From: Desulfurobacterium indicum
GTDB taxonomy: Bacteria; Aquificota; Aquificia; Desulfurobacteriales; Desulfurobacteriaceae
Direction: 5' to 3'
DNA: 64,000 bases
Assembly: GCF_001968985.1 (NCBI RefSeq)
Contig: NZ_MOEN01000003.1
Span: 1-64,000 of the forward strand
Positions 25,001 to 34,104 of this stretch are shown piece by piece; position 1 is the stretch's first letter; each line of letters starts with the position of its first letter. The translations under genes and the position numbers were made by a program. Below the pieces are notes generated by a model. It saw nothing but the letters and a program-made list of their open reading frames with translations, did no database searches and had not been told where the DNA came from.

Positions 25001-26006
25001 TTATTTTTTCTTCCAGTTCACTAACAGTAGCAACCGATATTTTAATGTTACATTTTCCAGGCATAGAACGTTTATAAAGTTTATCGTAGTAATAAACCAT
25101 TAAAAGTTCTATCGCCTTTCTGTAACTTCCTTCATTTATTGCAGATTTTATCTCCTTATATATCTCCTGTGGAAGATACTTTTCTATCCTTTTCAGAGGT
25201 TGAAGATAAACATCAGAAGAATATCTTCCAACACGATAATCTTTCATTGAATATTCAACTCTTGCCTCCAGAGGCAGTTCAACCATTATGTTTATACCTT
25301 GTTCCATCTTTTTCCAAAAGGGCTCAGGAATAAAAAGCCTTCCTATTCTTTTGCTTTCACCTTCAACAAGTATAAACTTTTCATTGCTCAGCTTCCTGAG
25401 TTTTGCCCACAAAAGAGCATCAAACATCTTTTGAGATGGCTGCTTCAAACCTATGCTTCCGAAAACAGAACCTCTATGTCCGGCAAGCCCTTCAAGATCA
25501 ATCACTGAGAAACCTTTTTTGGCAAGATTCCTCAAAAGATGGGTTTTTGCACATCCGGTAGGTCCATATATCACATAGAGTTTTTTATCTCCAAGAATCC
25601 TTTGAATATCATCAAGTATAAATTGTCTGAAAGCTCTGTATCCTCCTTTTAGCCTGAAAACAAATACACCTGCAAGATTACAAAAAGTTGCAACGGCAAG
25701 ACTCCTCAGTCCACCTCTCCAACAGTAAATGACCACGTTTTCGTGTCTTTTCTTTATCTCTGCTACTCTTGAAACAATAGAAGGAATCTTAGGAGAAACA
25801 ATTTCGACAGCTTTAAGCCTGGCTTCTTTTTCCCCCTTTGTCCTGTAAATCTCAGATACAATCTTTTTCTCTTCAAGTGTGAAGAGAGGAACGTTATAAG
25901 AACGCGGAATGTGAAACTCTTTAAACTCTTCAGGTGTTCTAACATCTACAAAGGTAAAACCCTTTTCAATCGACTGTTCAATATCAATCTCTTTGATCAC
26001 ATTCAC
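24963..26006 (-). CDS. mnmH: tRNA 2-selenouridine/geranyl-2-thiouridine synthase
   Basis: A 347-residue SelU/YbbB-type enzyme. It geranylates 2-thiouridine at the tRNA wobble base and replaces sulfur with selenium from selenophosphate. The N-terminal rhodanese domain (about 8-130) has VDVRTPEEFKEFHIPRSYNVP and the active Cys95 in YCWRGG. The C-terminal P-loop domain begins with GPTGCAKT (148-155). The canonical Gly before the P-loop Lys is Ala153, an unusual change. It is a single gene on the minus strand, convergent with and overlapping ruvX by 38 bp. The selA start at the right edge of the window supports selenium use by this organism. Confidence 0.9.
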   Translation of the reverse strand: MNVIKEIDIEQSIEKGFTFVDVRTPEEFKEFHIPRSYNVPLFTLEEKKIVSEIYRTKGEKEARLKAVEIVSPKIPSIVSRVAEIKKRHENVVIYCWRGGLRSLAVATFCNLAGVFVFRLKGGYRAFRQFILDDIQRILGDKKLYVIYGPTGCAKTHLLRNLAKKGFSVIDLEGLAGHRGSVFGSIGLKQPSQKMFDALLWAKLRKLSNEKFILVEGESKRIGRLFIPEPFWKKMEQGINIMVELPLEARVEYSMKDYRVGRYSSDVYLQPLKRIEKYLPQEIYKEIKSAINEGSYRKAIELLMVYYYDKLYKRSMPGKCNIKISVATVSELEEKIINLLQSQDIPEG

Positions 26007-26064
26007 TTTCTATCTCTCAAATAATCCTGTAAAATTTCTACATCTTAAAATATGTGGAAAGGGT

Positions 26065-26556
26065 ATGGTTTCAAGGTCTGATCCAAAACTGGAAATAATG
26101 CAACTTATTCTGGAAGAGAAATATCCGGAAGCACTAAAAAAGCTAACGGATATTCTTAAAAAAGAACCTAGTAACAAACAGCTTAAAATGCTTTTGTTTG
26201 ATATATACTACAACATGGGAAATGTAAATAGAGCTGTTGATATTGCCATAGAAACATCACAGTTCTTGCTTGATGAGGGATTTTACGACACGGTAATTGG
26301 ATACCTCAAAAAAGTTACATACTATGTGAAGCATCCAGAACTATATAAAATCTTATTTCGTGCACTCACCAAACGAAGGCTTGATTATGAAGCCTTTCAG
26401 TCTCTTATAGACTTCTGCAAGTATGCAATAGAAAAGCATAAATATCTAAAGGAAGCAGAAAATTTCCTTGATATAGTTATTGACCTTTCTCCAATCCCGT
26501 CTCTTGTGGAAGAGGCAAAAAAATTAAAAAAAGCCCTTCAAACGAAGGGCCAATAA
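26065..26556 (+). CDS. TPR-like helical repeat protein, unknown function
   Basis: A 163-residue soluble protein built of helical repeats. The first, about residues 12-62 (EEKYPEALKKLTDILKKEPSN, then YYNMGNVNRAVDIA), has tetratricopeptide-like spacing; later repeats are degenerate. The ATG at 26065 has GGAAAGGG directly before it; starts further upstream lack one and would overlap mnmH. It probably acts as a scaffold, but its partners are unknown. Its last 30 bp also form the terminator of the converging gatB operon. Confidence 0.7.
   Translation: MVSRSDPKLEIMQLILEEKYPEALKKLTDILKKEPSNKQLKMLLFDIYYNMGNVNRAVDIAIETSQFLLDEGFYDTVIGYLKKVTYYVKHPELYKILFRALTKRRLDYEAFQSLIDFCKYAIEKHKYLKEAENFLDIVIDLSPIPSLVEEAKKLKKALQTKGQ
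26525..26550 (-). terminator. intrinsic terminator of the fabF-gatB operon
   Basis: On the minus strand, GCCCTT (26550-26545) and AAGGGC (26538-26533) form a 6-bp stem with a 6-nt loop, followed by seven T (26532-26526). It starts 7 bp after the gatB stop and lies inside the 3' end of the opposing TPR-like gene. Confidence 0.85.
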
Positions 26557-28017
26557 TTAGTCTATCTCTTCAAGAACTTTAGGAATAAGATCGTTGAGTA
26601 GTTTGGGATTAGCTTTACCTCTTGTCTCTTTCATAACCTGACCGATAAGAAATTTAACGGCTTTGGTTTTCTTCTTATCATCACCTTCCTTATACTGTTT
26701 AACTGCTTTCTCATTTTTGGAAAGCACATCAAGAATAACCTGCTTTAATGCACCTTCATCAGAAATTTGAACAAGACCTTTTTCTTCAACAATTTTGGAA
26801 GGATTTTTGCCTGTTTTGACCATTTCAGGAAGAACATCCTCTTTAGCAACTCTTAAAGAAATTGTTCCTTTATCTACAAGTGAAAGAAGTTCTGCAATAT
26901 CTTCCGGGTTAACAGATGTGGTGCTTATATCCTGTTTCTCTTCGTTTAACACGCCCAGGAAGTCAGAAATAATTATGTTAGCAACTTTCTTTGCCTCACC
27001 GCTGTAAAATTTAGCTGCTTTTTCAAAGAAATCGGCAAGTACCTTTTCTCTTGTAAGAATAGAAGCATCATAAGATGTGATTCCGAATTCAGCTACAAAC
27101 CTTTCTTTTGTTTCATCAGGTAATTCAGGTAAGGAAGATTTAATGGATTGGAGCCATTCGGAATCTATTATAAGAGGCGGAAGATCAGGTTCTGGGAAAT
27201 ATCTGTAATCTTCAGCTTCTTCTTTTGTTCTCATCGTTTTAGTTATACCTTTCTGTGAGTCATAAAGTCTTGTTTCCTGGACAACTTTTCCGCCGCTTTT
27301 AACAAGAGCAATTTGTCTATCTATCTCATACTCTAAAGCTTTTTGTATGAATCTGAATGAGTTAACGTTCTTTATTTCTGTACGAGTTCCAAGTTTATCG
27401 CTGCCCTTTGGACGTATTGAAATGTTTGCATCACATCTTAAAGAACCCTCCTCAAGATTTCCATCATTTACACCTATCCAGACAAGAATATCTCTAAGTT
27501 TTTGCATGTATAGCCTTGCTTCTTCAGGCGTGGAAATATCGGGTTCACTAACAATCTCTATGAGAGGTGTTCCGGCTCTGTTTAAGTCAACGTATGAATT
27601 TTGGTCGAAACCTTCACCGTGAATTGTTTTTCCTGCATCTTCTTCCATGTGTATTCTGCGGATACGGATCTTCTTTTTTGTTCCGTCAGATTTCTCTATC
27701 TCCAGCCAGCCATGTTCTGCAAAAGGAAGCTCATACTGAGTTATCTGGTAAGCTTTAGGAAGATCCGGATAGAAATAGTGTTTCCTTGCAAAAACAGAAT
27801 ATTCATTTATCTTACAGTTCAAAGCAAGAGCAGCCTTTACAGCAAACTCAACTGCTTTCTTATTTAATACAGGTAAAGAACCTGGCATTCCAAGGCACAC
27901 CGGACAAACGTTTGTGTTTGGTGGATCTCCAAATCTGTTCCTGCATGAACAGAAAATCTTTGTTTCTGTTAAAAGCTGAGCGTGCACCTCAAGCCCTATT
28001 ACTGCTTCGAACTCCAT
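26557..28017 (-). CDS. gatB: Asp-tRNA(Asn)/Glu-tRNA(Gln) amidotransferase subunit B
   Basis: A 486-residue GatB, the kinase and tRNA-binding subunit of GatCAB, which converts Glu-tRNA(Gln) and/or Asp-tRNA(Asn) to the amide form. The cradle domain has GLEVHAQLLT (9-18), the zinc cysteines in FCSCRNRFGDPPNTNVCPVC (22-41), and LPGSLPVLN-like sequence. The kinase centre includes GSLRCDANISIRP (about 196-208). The C-terminal YqeY-like tail domain ends near GQVMKETRGKANPKL. gatA and gatC are elsewhere. It is the last gene of a nine-gene operon, directly before an intrinsic terminator. Confidence 0.96.
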   Translation of the reverse strand: MEFEAVIGLEVHAQLLTETKIFCSCRNRFGDPPNTNVCPVCLGMPGSLPVLNKKAVEFAVKAALALNCKINEYSVFARKHYFYPDLPKAYQITQYELPFAEHGWLEIEKSDGTKKKIRIRRIHMEEDAGKTIHGEGFDQNSYVDLNRAGTPLIEIVSEPDISTPEEARLYMQKLRDILVWIGVNDGNLEEGSLRCDANISIRPKGSDKLGTRTEIKNVNSFRFIQKALEYEIDRQIALVKSGGKVVQETRLYDSQKGITKTMRTKEEAEDYRYFPEPDLPPLIIDSEWLQSIKSSLPELPDETKERFVAEFGITSYDASILTREKVLADFFEKAAKFYSGEAKKVANIIISDFLGVLNEEKQDISTTSVNPEDIAELLSLVDKGTISLRVAKEDVLPEMVKTGKNPSKIVEEKGLVQISDEGALKQVILDVLSKNEKAVKQYKEGDDKKKTKAVKFLIGQVMKETRGKANPKLLNDLIPKVLEEID

Positions 28018-28033
28018 AATCCCTCTCCTTTAA

Positions 28034-28813
28034 TCAAGCTGTACATATACCTCTTTTACTTTCTTCTATAAATTTCAACATTTCTTCTATTTCAGGAAGA
28101 TCGCCGAACTCATCCCTTACCTTTTCCATTGAAACCTTTAAAGGTTCATCCGTTTTGAACAACATTTCAAAAGCTGTTGTTAAAGCTCTTATTGTCTCCC
28201 GGCTGAATCCCCGTCTTTTAAGTCCGATAATATTTATACCTTCAAGTTTTGCCCTGTTTCCAATTGCAACTGTAAATGGTGGAACATCTCTACCAACAGC
28301 TGAAGCACCACCTACCATTGCATGTTTTCCTATTCTGACAAATTGATGAACTCCGGTCATGCCTCCAATTATTGCATAATCATCTACTTCAACATGTCCC
28401 GCCAGCGTGGCGACATTGGCAAGGATAACATGATTTCCAAGTTTGCAATCGTGAGCAATATGGGAGTAAGCCATAATCAAACAATCTTCTCCAACCTTTG
28501 TCACCATTCCGCCACCTTCAGTTCCTCTGTGAATGGTGACATATTCTCTAATAACTGTTCTATTGCCAATAATAACTTCCGAAGGTTCACCTTTATACTT
28601 TAAATCCTGCGGAGGAACACCTATCGTAGCTGAATATATCGTGCAACTTTCGCCTATTATTGTCTTTCCTTCAATGACAGCTCCCTGCTTAACAACAGTT
28701 CCTTTACCTATTTTAACCTCACCACCGATATAAGAAAATGGACCGATTTCTACACCTTCATCAAGTTCAGCACCCTTTTCTACAACTGCCAGCTTATGAA
28801 TTTTTACGCTCAT
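28034..28813 (-). CDS. lpxA: UDP-N-acetylglucosamine O-acyltransferase
   Basis: A 259-residue left-handed beta-helix acyltransferase that performs the first step of lipid A synthesis, moving a hydroxyacyl chain from ACP to UDP-GlcNAc. About ten hexapeptide turns are visible ([20 protein letters not shown] onward). The catalytic His is in [11 protein letters not shown] (about 116-126), followed by [19 protein letters not shown] and a helical C-terminus (about 195-255). It overlaps fabZ by 4 bp, the usual fabZ-lpxA order. Its presence shows the organism makes lipopolysaccharide. Confidence 0.95.
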   Translation of the reverse strand: MSVKIHKLAVVEKGAELDEGVEIGPFSYIGGEVKIGKGTVVKQGAVIEGKTIIGESCTIYSATIGVPPQDLKYKGEPSEVIIGNRTVIREYVTIHRGTEGGGMVTKVGEDCLIMAYSHIAHDCKLGNHVILANVATLAGHVEVDDYAIIGGMTGVHQFVRIGKHAMVGGASAVGRDVPPFTVAIGNRAKLEGINIIGLKRRGFSRETIRALTTAFEMLFKTDEPLKVSMEKVRDEFGDLPEIEEMLKFIEESKRGICTA

Positions 28814-29253
28814 TTTTTCACCACTGATGCCATGATTTCTGCTTCCGCAGCAACTTTATCTTCAATATACGCAACACCCTTCATCTTTGAAACACTTGGT
28901 TTGAGAATTATAGGCTCAAGAACAAGTTTTAGCTGATCTCCCGGCCTTACAGGTTTTCTAAATCTTGCTTTATCAACACCCATAAAGTAGATAACAACCT
29001 CTCCAGCTTTCATCTCGAAAGATTTAAGCATCAAAATGCCACCGACCTGTGCCATAGCTTCGATGATAAGAACACCAGGCATTATTGGATGTCCGGGAAA
29101 GTGACCTATAAAGAAAGGTTCGTTAATTGTTACGTTTTTAATGCCCACAATTCTTTTTTTAGGCTCAAATTCTACAATCTTATCAACCAGAAGAAACGGA
29201 TACCTATGAGGAAGTATCTCTGTAATTTGAAAAATATCAAGCTCTTGATTCAA
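28810..29253 (-). CDS. fabZ: 3-hydroxyacyl-ACP dehydratase FabZ
   Basis: A 147-residue hot-dog-fold dehydratase of fatty-acid elongation. The family signature [13 protein letters not shown] is at 14-26. The active-site segment [20 protein letters not shown] (about 50-69) holds the catalytic His and Glu. It feeds hydroxyacyl-ACP metabolism shared with LpxA, its downstream neighbour, and FabF at the start of the same operon. It overlaps ispF and lpxA by 4 bp each. Confidence 0.95.
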   Translation of the reverse strand: MNQELDIFQITEILPHRYPFLLVDKIVEFEPKKRIVGIKNVTINEPFFIGHFPGHPIMPGVLIIEAMAQVGGILMLKSFEMKAGEVVIYFMGVDKARFRKPVRPGDQLKLVLEPIILKPSVSKMKGVAYIEDKVAAEAEIMASVVKK

Positions 29254-29732
29254 TCTTCACCTCCTTCTATAAGAACTACCGCCTGTGCTGCTATACCTTC
29301 TTCCTTTCCTTCAAAACCTAATCTTTCCGTAGTTGTGGCTTTAACAGAAACATATTCTACAGGAATTTCAACAGCAGAAGCTATCTTCTCTCTCATTTCG
29401 TTTATATAGGAAGCAAGTTTTGGTTTTTGGGCAATTACAACAGAATCTATATTAACAACTCTATAACCTTTTGAAAACAATTCTTTAACTACTTCCTGAA
29501 GTAGTATTAAACTGCTTATTCCTTTATAGGTATCATCACTATCGGGGAAAAGTTTACCAATATCACCGAGAGAAGCAGCGCCAAGAATCGCATCACAAAT
29601 GGCATGAAGAAGGACATCAGCATCTGAATGACCAAGAAGACCTTTATCATGGGGGATTTTTACTCCACCTATTATAAGCGGTCTTCCTTCTATCAGTCTG
29701 TGAACATCGTACCCTATACCTATTCTAAACAT
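29250..29732 (-). CDS. ispF: 2-C-methyl-D-erythritol 2,4-cyclodiphosphate synthase
   Basis: A 160-residue trimeric enzyme of the MEP isoprenoid pathway, forming the cyclodiphosphate from CDP-methylerythritol phosphate. The zinc ligands lie in GYDVHRL (8-14) and [18 protein letters not shown] (about 36-53). The substrate loop is [12 protein letters not shown], and the C-terminal motif [19 protein letters not shown] (about 130-148). ispD is not adjacent. It lies 4 bp after the pseudo-receiver gene and overlaps fabZ. Confidence 0.95.
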   Translation of the reverse strand: MFRIGIGYDVHRLIEGRPLIIGGVKIPHDKGLLGHSDADVLLHAICDAILGAASLGDIGKLFPDSDDTYKGISSLILLQEVVKELFSKGYRVVNIDSVVIAQKPKLASYINEMREKIASAVEIPVEYVSVKATTTERLGFEGKEEGIAAQAVVLIEGGED

Positions 29733-29736
29733 GAGG

Positions 29737-30696
29737 TTACACTAACCTGCTTCTTATGAATTTTTCTATTTCTTCCCTTATTACTTTTTCTGCCATATCA
29801 GGTATAACTTCCCACGCAACAGACTTAATAGTCTCTTCCATTTCTTTTCTAAACTCTTTCAGTAATTCCTGTTTTATCTCTTGTTTCAAGCTATTAATAT
29901 CAATCTGGGAAGGAACAGAAGCAGGAGTCGCTGTGGTCTTTTCAATAACAGTTTCCTCAGTTTTTTGAGAAACCTGAGCGGTTTTTTCTTCAACAGGAGA
30001 AATTTCTTCTTTTATTTCTTTATATTCTATTTTTGGCTGTTCTTTGGAAATCCCAAAAGCTTGAGCAAGTTTCTCTTTTTCTACTTTCTCTTCTTCCTCA
30101 GTTTCAGGAATTTCCAGAGAAAGCCCTCCTTCAATAGGTTGAATAGCTATGGATTCTTCTTCAGATTGAGGCTCTATAGAAATAGGTTCCAGTTCGGATT
30201 CATCATCTATATTAATTAAATTTTCTCCTGAAGGTTCTATCTCTATAATCTCTTCTGTCGGCGTAATCTCTACATCTTCCGCATGCTCCTTCTTCCCACC
30301 GGTTAACACTATTCCCGGCTCTTCCTTTTTAACTTCCACTTTTGACTTTTCAAGACGTGCTTCATTTATAAGCCTGAAAAGCTCATCAACCGTAAAAGGT
30401 TTCGGTAAGATAAACTTTACACCCATCTGCTTTGCCTTTTCCTCATCAAATCCTTCACTTTTAAGTCCTATGAGAATTACAGGAACTCCCGCCGCTAAAA
30501 CGTTGGGAATAATTTCATAAGCTTTTCCATTTTTAAGGCTCACATTTATAACTGCTACTTCAGGTTTTTCAGTGTTTACTTTATTTAAAACCTCTTTTAA
30601 AGTTTCCGCATGAATTAGCTCTACACCTCTTGGTTTAAGCACCTTTTCCATCAAAGTGTGCCATGTTTTTTTTGCATCTGCATAAAGAACCTTCAT
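29737..30696 (-). CDS. pseudo-receiver protein with long acidic linker
   Basis: A 319-residue three-part protein. Residues 1-115 fold like a response-regulator receiver. The acidic Asp7 and conserved Lys99 (LPKPF) are present, but the phosphoacceptor position is Asn51 (VINVSLKNG), so ordinary aspartyl phosphorylation is not expected. Residues 120-245 are a low-complexity, Glu/Pro/Ile-rich linker. Residues 265-319 form an amphipathic C-terminal helix pair (EMEETIKSVAWEVIPDMAEK). Similar WEVIPDMAE-type tails occur on other receiver proteins; their function is unclear to me. It overlaps the membrane coiled-coil gene upstream by 4 bp, so the two products may work together. Confidence 0.65.
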   Translation of the reverse strand: MKVLYADAKKTWHTLMEKVLKPRGVELIHAETLKEVLNKVNTEKPEVAVINVSLKNGKAYEIIPNVLAAGVPVILIGLKSEGFDEEKAKQMGVKFILPKPFTVDELFRLINEARLEKSKVEVKKEEPGIVLTGGKKEHAEDVEITPTEEIIEIEPSGENLINIDDESELEPISIEPQSEEESIAIQPIEGGLSLEIPETEEEEKVEKEKLAQAFGISKEQPKIEYKEIKEEISPVEEKTAQVSQKTEETVIEKTTATPASVPSQIDINSLKQEIKQELLKEFRKEMEETIKSVAWEVIPDMAEKVIREEIEKFIRSRLV

Positions 30697-31397
30697 TTTA
30701 TTTCCCTCTCTTTTACCAATTTAATGAGGTCTTCAAGAATCAAAACAAGCTGCTTTGAATTAAGGGCTATTTCATCAATACTTTTCAAGAGATCTTTCTT
30801 ATCGTCCTCCTTAAATGCATACATCAAACTAATCAAGTCACCCTTCACAGCTTCTTCATTTATCTCTTTAGCCATATTAAGAGCTTCTTTTATCTTATCT
30901 ACATCTATCGGTTGAGTTTTAGATTCTTCTTTTTTCTTCTTGTTCTCTTCTAAAGATAACTTGATAGCTTCTACTTCAGCTCTAATTATGTCAACTTTAT
31001 CTTTAATTTTCGTAATCAACTGCTGGTCAAAAACAGTAGAAGGCAGAGAGGCATCAAGAAGATTGTTGAGTTCGGAAATTACATCGTTCAAAGTTTCTGC
31101 ACTTTTTATTGACAATCCAGATTCTTCAAGATTTACTTTTAATTTTTCTATCTCATCAAGAATCACTTTGATATTTGTCTTTTGTTCATCCAATATTTCT
31201 TTAGTTGAAGATGAAACAGTATCTATCAATCGATTAACTTTATCCTGAAGCGATTTAACAATTGTTTCAAACTCTCTCAAAACAGGTGTGTAATCCTTTG
31301 CAGGCTTTGATGAAAGCTTACCTATTATAAAGCCTATAACAATACCAATGGCTCCAAAAACCCCTGCTACTATTGTTGTCATTATTCCTGCATCCAT
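30693..31397 (-). CDS. membrane-anchored coiled-coil protein, unknown function
   Basis: A 234-residue protein. One N-terminal glycine-rich membrane helix (about 5-27, TTIVAGVFGAIGIVIGFIIG) is followed almost entirely by charged heptad-like helix (about 35-234), with Leu/Ile at a/d positions and Lys/Glu elsewhere. It lacks HAMP, kinase or methyl-accepting signatures, so it is not an obvious chemoreceptor, although the layout recalls one. It overlaps the pseudo-receiver gene by 4 bp and follows maf by 2 bp. I would expect a membrane scaffold that holds the pseudo-receiver protein; that is inference from linkage only. Confidence 0.6.
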   Translation of the reverse strand: MDAGIMTTIVAGVFGAIGIVIGFIIGKLSSKPAKDYTPVLREFETIVKSLQDKVNRLIDTVSSSTKEILDEQKTNIKVILDEIEKLKVNLEESGLSIKSAETLNDVISELNNLLDASLPSTVFDQQLITKIKDKVDIIRAEVEAIKLSLEENKKKKEESKTQPIDVDKIKEALNMAKEINEEAVKGDLISLMYAFKEDDKKDLLKSIDEIALNSKQLVLILEDLIKLVKEREIK

Positions 31398-31399
31398 AA

Positions 31400-31996
31400 T
31401 TATCTACCCACCATTTTTTTAATGTCTATATTGTTGTCTAATAGAATATCATAAATTTTAGCGATAGGTAAGCCCATTACATTAAAGAAGTCTCCTTCTA
31501 TTCTTTTAACCAAAAGTGCTCCATATCCCTGTATCCCGTAGGCTCCTGCTTTATCAAAAGGTTCACCGGTATTTAAATACCAGGATATTTCACCTTCTGA
31601 CAAATCTCTAAAAACGACTCCACTTTCTTCATAACCTTTTATTATCTTTCCCGAAGGCAATCTAACAGCAAAACCTGTAATAACGGTGTGTTTTTTGCCT
31701 GAGAGCATTTTTAAAAATGTTCGGGCCTTCTCCCTATTTTTAGGTTTTCCAAGGATTTGATTATTAATAACAACTATAGTATCTGCGGCAAGGGCTAATT
31801 CTTCACTTTCTTGTTTTTCACAACCGGCTAAGATTTTGGATACGGCATTTTCGACAGCAGTCTTCAAAGGAGTTTCATAAATTCTTTCCATAGCTGAAAA
31901 TGAACTGTAAACTCTAAAAGGAATTCCTATCATTTTTAATATTTCTCTTCTTCGCGGTGATGAAGAAAGCAAGAGAAACCGCTCGTATCCTTTCAT
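31400..31996 (-). CDS. maf: Maf-like nucleotide pyrophosphatase
   Basis: A 198-residue Maf/HAM1-fold house-cleaning pyrophosphatase that hydrolyses non-canonical or excess NTPs. Signatures are LLSSSPRRREIL (8-19), ALAADTIVVINNQILGKP (about 66-83) with the catalytic Asp, KAGAYGIQG (about 148-156) and VMGLPI near 172. It overlaps rnc by 4 bp. Maf is often found in operons with cell-shape or RNA-processing genes, so the context gives no extra hint. Confidence 0.92.
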   Translation of the reverse strand: MKGYERFLLLSSSPRRREILKMIGIPFRVYSSFSAMERIYETPLKTAVENAVSKILAGCEKQESEELALAADTIVVINNQILGKPKNREKARTFLKMLSGKKHTVITGFAVRLPSGKIIKGYEESGVVFRDLSEGEISWYLNTGEPFDKAGAYGIQGYGALLVKRIEGDFFNVMGLPIAKIYDILLDNNIDIKKMVGR

Positions 31997-32712
31997 AAAA
32001 TCCCCAATTTTTCAAGCATTTTTTCAGCTGCGGCCTGTTCAGCTTCTTTTTTTGACTTTCCTTTAGATATAGTTCTTATGTTATTTACCCTGCATTCAAC
32101 TGTGAATTCTTTTGAATGTTCAGGACCTTCTTCCCTGATAACTTGATACTCGGGAATTGTTTTAAAGTCTCTCTGGGTAACCTCCTGGAGATAACTTTTG
32201 TAATCCTTGTATGTTCTTGTATTTTCCAGTATTTGCCACATCTCCTTCAAAAATACATTTTCGAAAATACGTTTTGCCGTTTCAAAATCAGAATCAAGAT
32301 ATATGGCACCAAATAACGATTCAAATACGTCACAGAGAATTGATTCTTTATCTTTACCACCTGATTTTATCTCTCCTCTTCCAAGAAGAATGTAAGAACC
32401 GAGATCTACTCTCCTCGCAAGTTTTGCTAAAGAAGGTTCGCTAACCAGAAAAGCCCTGATCTGAGACAGTTCCCCTTCAGTCTTTTGGGGAAATTTCTCA
32501 ATTAGTTTTTCACTAACTATCAATCCTATTACCGAATCCCCTAAAAATTCCAAAACCTCGTAATTCTCAACTTCTTCCTTTTTTTCAAAAGCATAAGAAG
32601 TATGAGTAAGAGCTCTCATAAGGAGCTCTTTATTTCTAAACTGGTAACCTATTTTTTCTTCCAGATGTCTTATTTTATCCAGGAAAAAACCCAACGGCTT
32701 ACCCTTCCTCAT
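31993..32712 (-). CDS. rnc: ribonuclease III
   Basis: A 239-residue double-strand-specific endoribonuclease that processes rRNA precursors. The nuclease domain (about 10-155) has the signature [14 protein letters not shown] (about 44-57), with Glu and Asp metal ligands, and a second acidic pair in [15 protein letters not shown] (about 125-139). The dsRBD is at about 165-237 (SYLQEVTQ to [13 protein letters not shown]). An N-terminal extension of about 10 residues comes from an ATG that overlaps fabF by 14 bp. Confidence 0.95.
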   Translation of the reverse strand: MRKGKPLGFFLDKIRHLEEKIGYQFRNKELLMRALTHTSYAFEKKEEVENYEVLEFLGDSVIGLIVSEKLIEKFPQKTEGELSQIRAFLVSEPSLAKLARRVDLGSYILLGRGEIKSGGKDKESILCDVFESLFGAIYLDSDFETAKRIFENVFLKEMWQILENTRTYKDYKSYLQEVTQRDFKTIPEYQVIREEGPEHSKEFTVECRVNNIRTISKGKSKKEAEQAAAEKMLEKLGIL

Positions 32713-33943
32713 ATTTCTTCATAACAAGGCAGGCGTTTGTTCCACCAAATCCGAAATTACTCTTAAGAACATATCTAACATCGGCTTTCTCAGCTTTATT
32801 GGGAACATAATAAAGATCACATTCAGGATCAGGCTCTTCATAATTAATCGTAGGAGGAATAATTCCAGTTTTTAATGTAAGAACGGAAGCCACACACTCG
32901 ACCCCGCCAGCAGCACCTAAAAGGTGTCCTATCATAGATTTAATGCTACTTATCTTAACCTTGTAAGCATACTCACCAAAAACAGATTTTATAGCCATGG
33001 TTTCATACATATCGTTAAACTTCGTAGACGTTCCGTGAGCATTGATGTAGGTTATATCTTCTGGCTTGATACCTGCATCGTTTATTGCATTCTTAATAGC
33101 TCTCGCCGCTCCTTCACCACCAGGAGCAGGAGCTGTTATGTGATAAGCATCTCCGCTTGTTCCATAACCAACAACTTCTGCAAGAATCGGAGCACCTCTC
33201 TTAACCGCATGTTCATATTCTTCCAGTATTAAAATACCACAACCTTCTCCCATCACAAAACCGTCTCTATTCTTTTCAAAAGGACGGCTCGCCTTCTCAG
33301 GTTCATCATTTCTTGTGGAAAGAGCTCTTGCAGCTGCAAAACCAGCAACACTTAATGGCGTAATGGCACTTTCAGTTCCACCTGCAATCATAATATCAGC
33401 ATCACCATACTGGATAGTTCTAAAAGCTTCCCCGATTGCATGAGTTCCTGTAGCACAAGCAGTAACAACAGAAATATTGGGCCCTTTAAAACCAAACCTT
33501 ATGGAGACAAAACCGGAAGCCATATTTATAATTTCCATCGGAACAAAAAAAGGAGATATTCTTCTTGGTCCTTTCTTCATCAAAATTTCATGTTGTTTTT
33601 CAATGGTTCCGATTCCACCTATACCTGAACCAATCAAAACACCCGCTCTCTCGAGATTAATCGAATCAAGATCAAGCTTTGACATCTCTATAGCTTGAAC
33701 AGATGCAGCAACCGCATATTGAATGAATTCGTCCGTTTTTCTCACATCTTTTTTATCAAAGTATTTGAGAGGATCAAAATCTTTAACCTCTCCAGCTATC
33801 TGAACCGGAAAGTCTGAAGCGTCAAACTTTGTAATCCTTGTTATACATGATTTACCTTCTGTAAGATTTTTCCAGAACGTATCGACATCACTTCCTGCAG
33901 GTGAAACTACACCTATACCTGTTACAACCACTCTTCTTTTCAT
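32699..33943 (-). CDS. fabF: 3-oxoacyl-ACP synthase II
   Basis: A 414-residue condensing enzyme of fatty-acid elongation. The Cys-His-His triad is visible: Cys in [10 protein letters not shown] (about 164), His in NAHGTST (about 304) and His in [12 protein letters not shown] (about 341). It begins [13 protein letters not shown] and ends [13 protein letters not shown]. acpP, which often precedes fabF, is not upstream here. It is the first gene of the nine-gene minus operon. A TATAAT on the minus strand (34008-34003) about 60 bp upstream is the likely -10, although no clean -35 is seen. Confidence 0.96.
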   Translation of the reverse strand: MKRRVVVTGIGVVSPAGSDVDTFWKNLTEGKSCITRITKFDASDFPVQIAGEVKDFDPLKYFDKKDVRKTDEFIQYAVAASVQAIEMSKLDLDSINLERAGVLIGSGIGGIGTIEKQHEILMKKGPRRISPFFVPMEIINMASGFVSIRFGFKGPNISVVTACATGTHAIGEAFRTIQYGDADIMIAGGTESAITPLSVAGFAAARALSTRNDEPEKASRPFEKNRDGFVMGEGCGILILEEYEHAVKRGAPILAEVVGYGTSGDAYHITAPAPGGEGAARAIKNAINDAGIKPEDITYINAHGTSTKFNDMYETMAIKSVFGEYAYKVKISSIKSMIGHLLGAAGGVECVASVLTLKTGIIPPTINYEEPDPECDLYYVPNKAEKADVRYVLKSNFGFGGTNACLVMKKYEEG

Positions 33944-34002
33944 GTTCTATCTCCTGAAAACGGTAATTTCTTAAAATTTCAATAACTAAAAAGTTAAGGT
34001 AA

Positions 34003-34058
34003 ATTATATAAAATAAAAGCCGTGCAAGGCTATGCAGAAACACAAAACTAACTATAAT
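34003..34058. promoter_or_regulatory. divergent -10-like elements between fabF and the HTH-like gene
   Basis: TATAAT occurs on the minus strand at 34008-34003, towards fabF, and on the plus strand at 34053-34058, towards the gene at 34105. Neither has a convincing -35 at 16-18 bp, so activator-assisted promoters or chance are both possible. The 161-bp gap holds no gene. Confidence 0.35.
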
Positions 34059-34104
34059 TTTAAATCAGGCAAAAGAAAATCTCAAATCAAGAGGGGAGGC
34101 GGAA

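Noticed and set aside
34010-34050. Possible riboswitch or small RNA in the gap before the HTH-like gene
   Set aside because: Only a short GCC/GGC hairpin is visible; I recognise no aptamer core.
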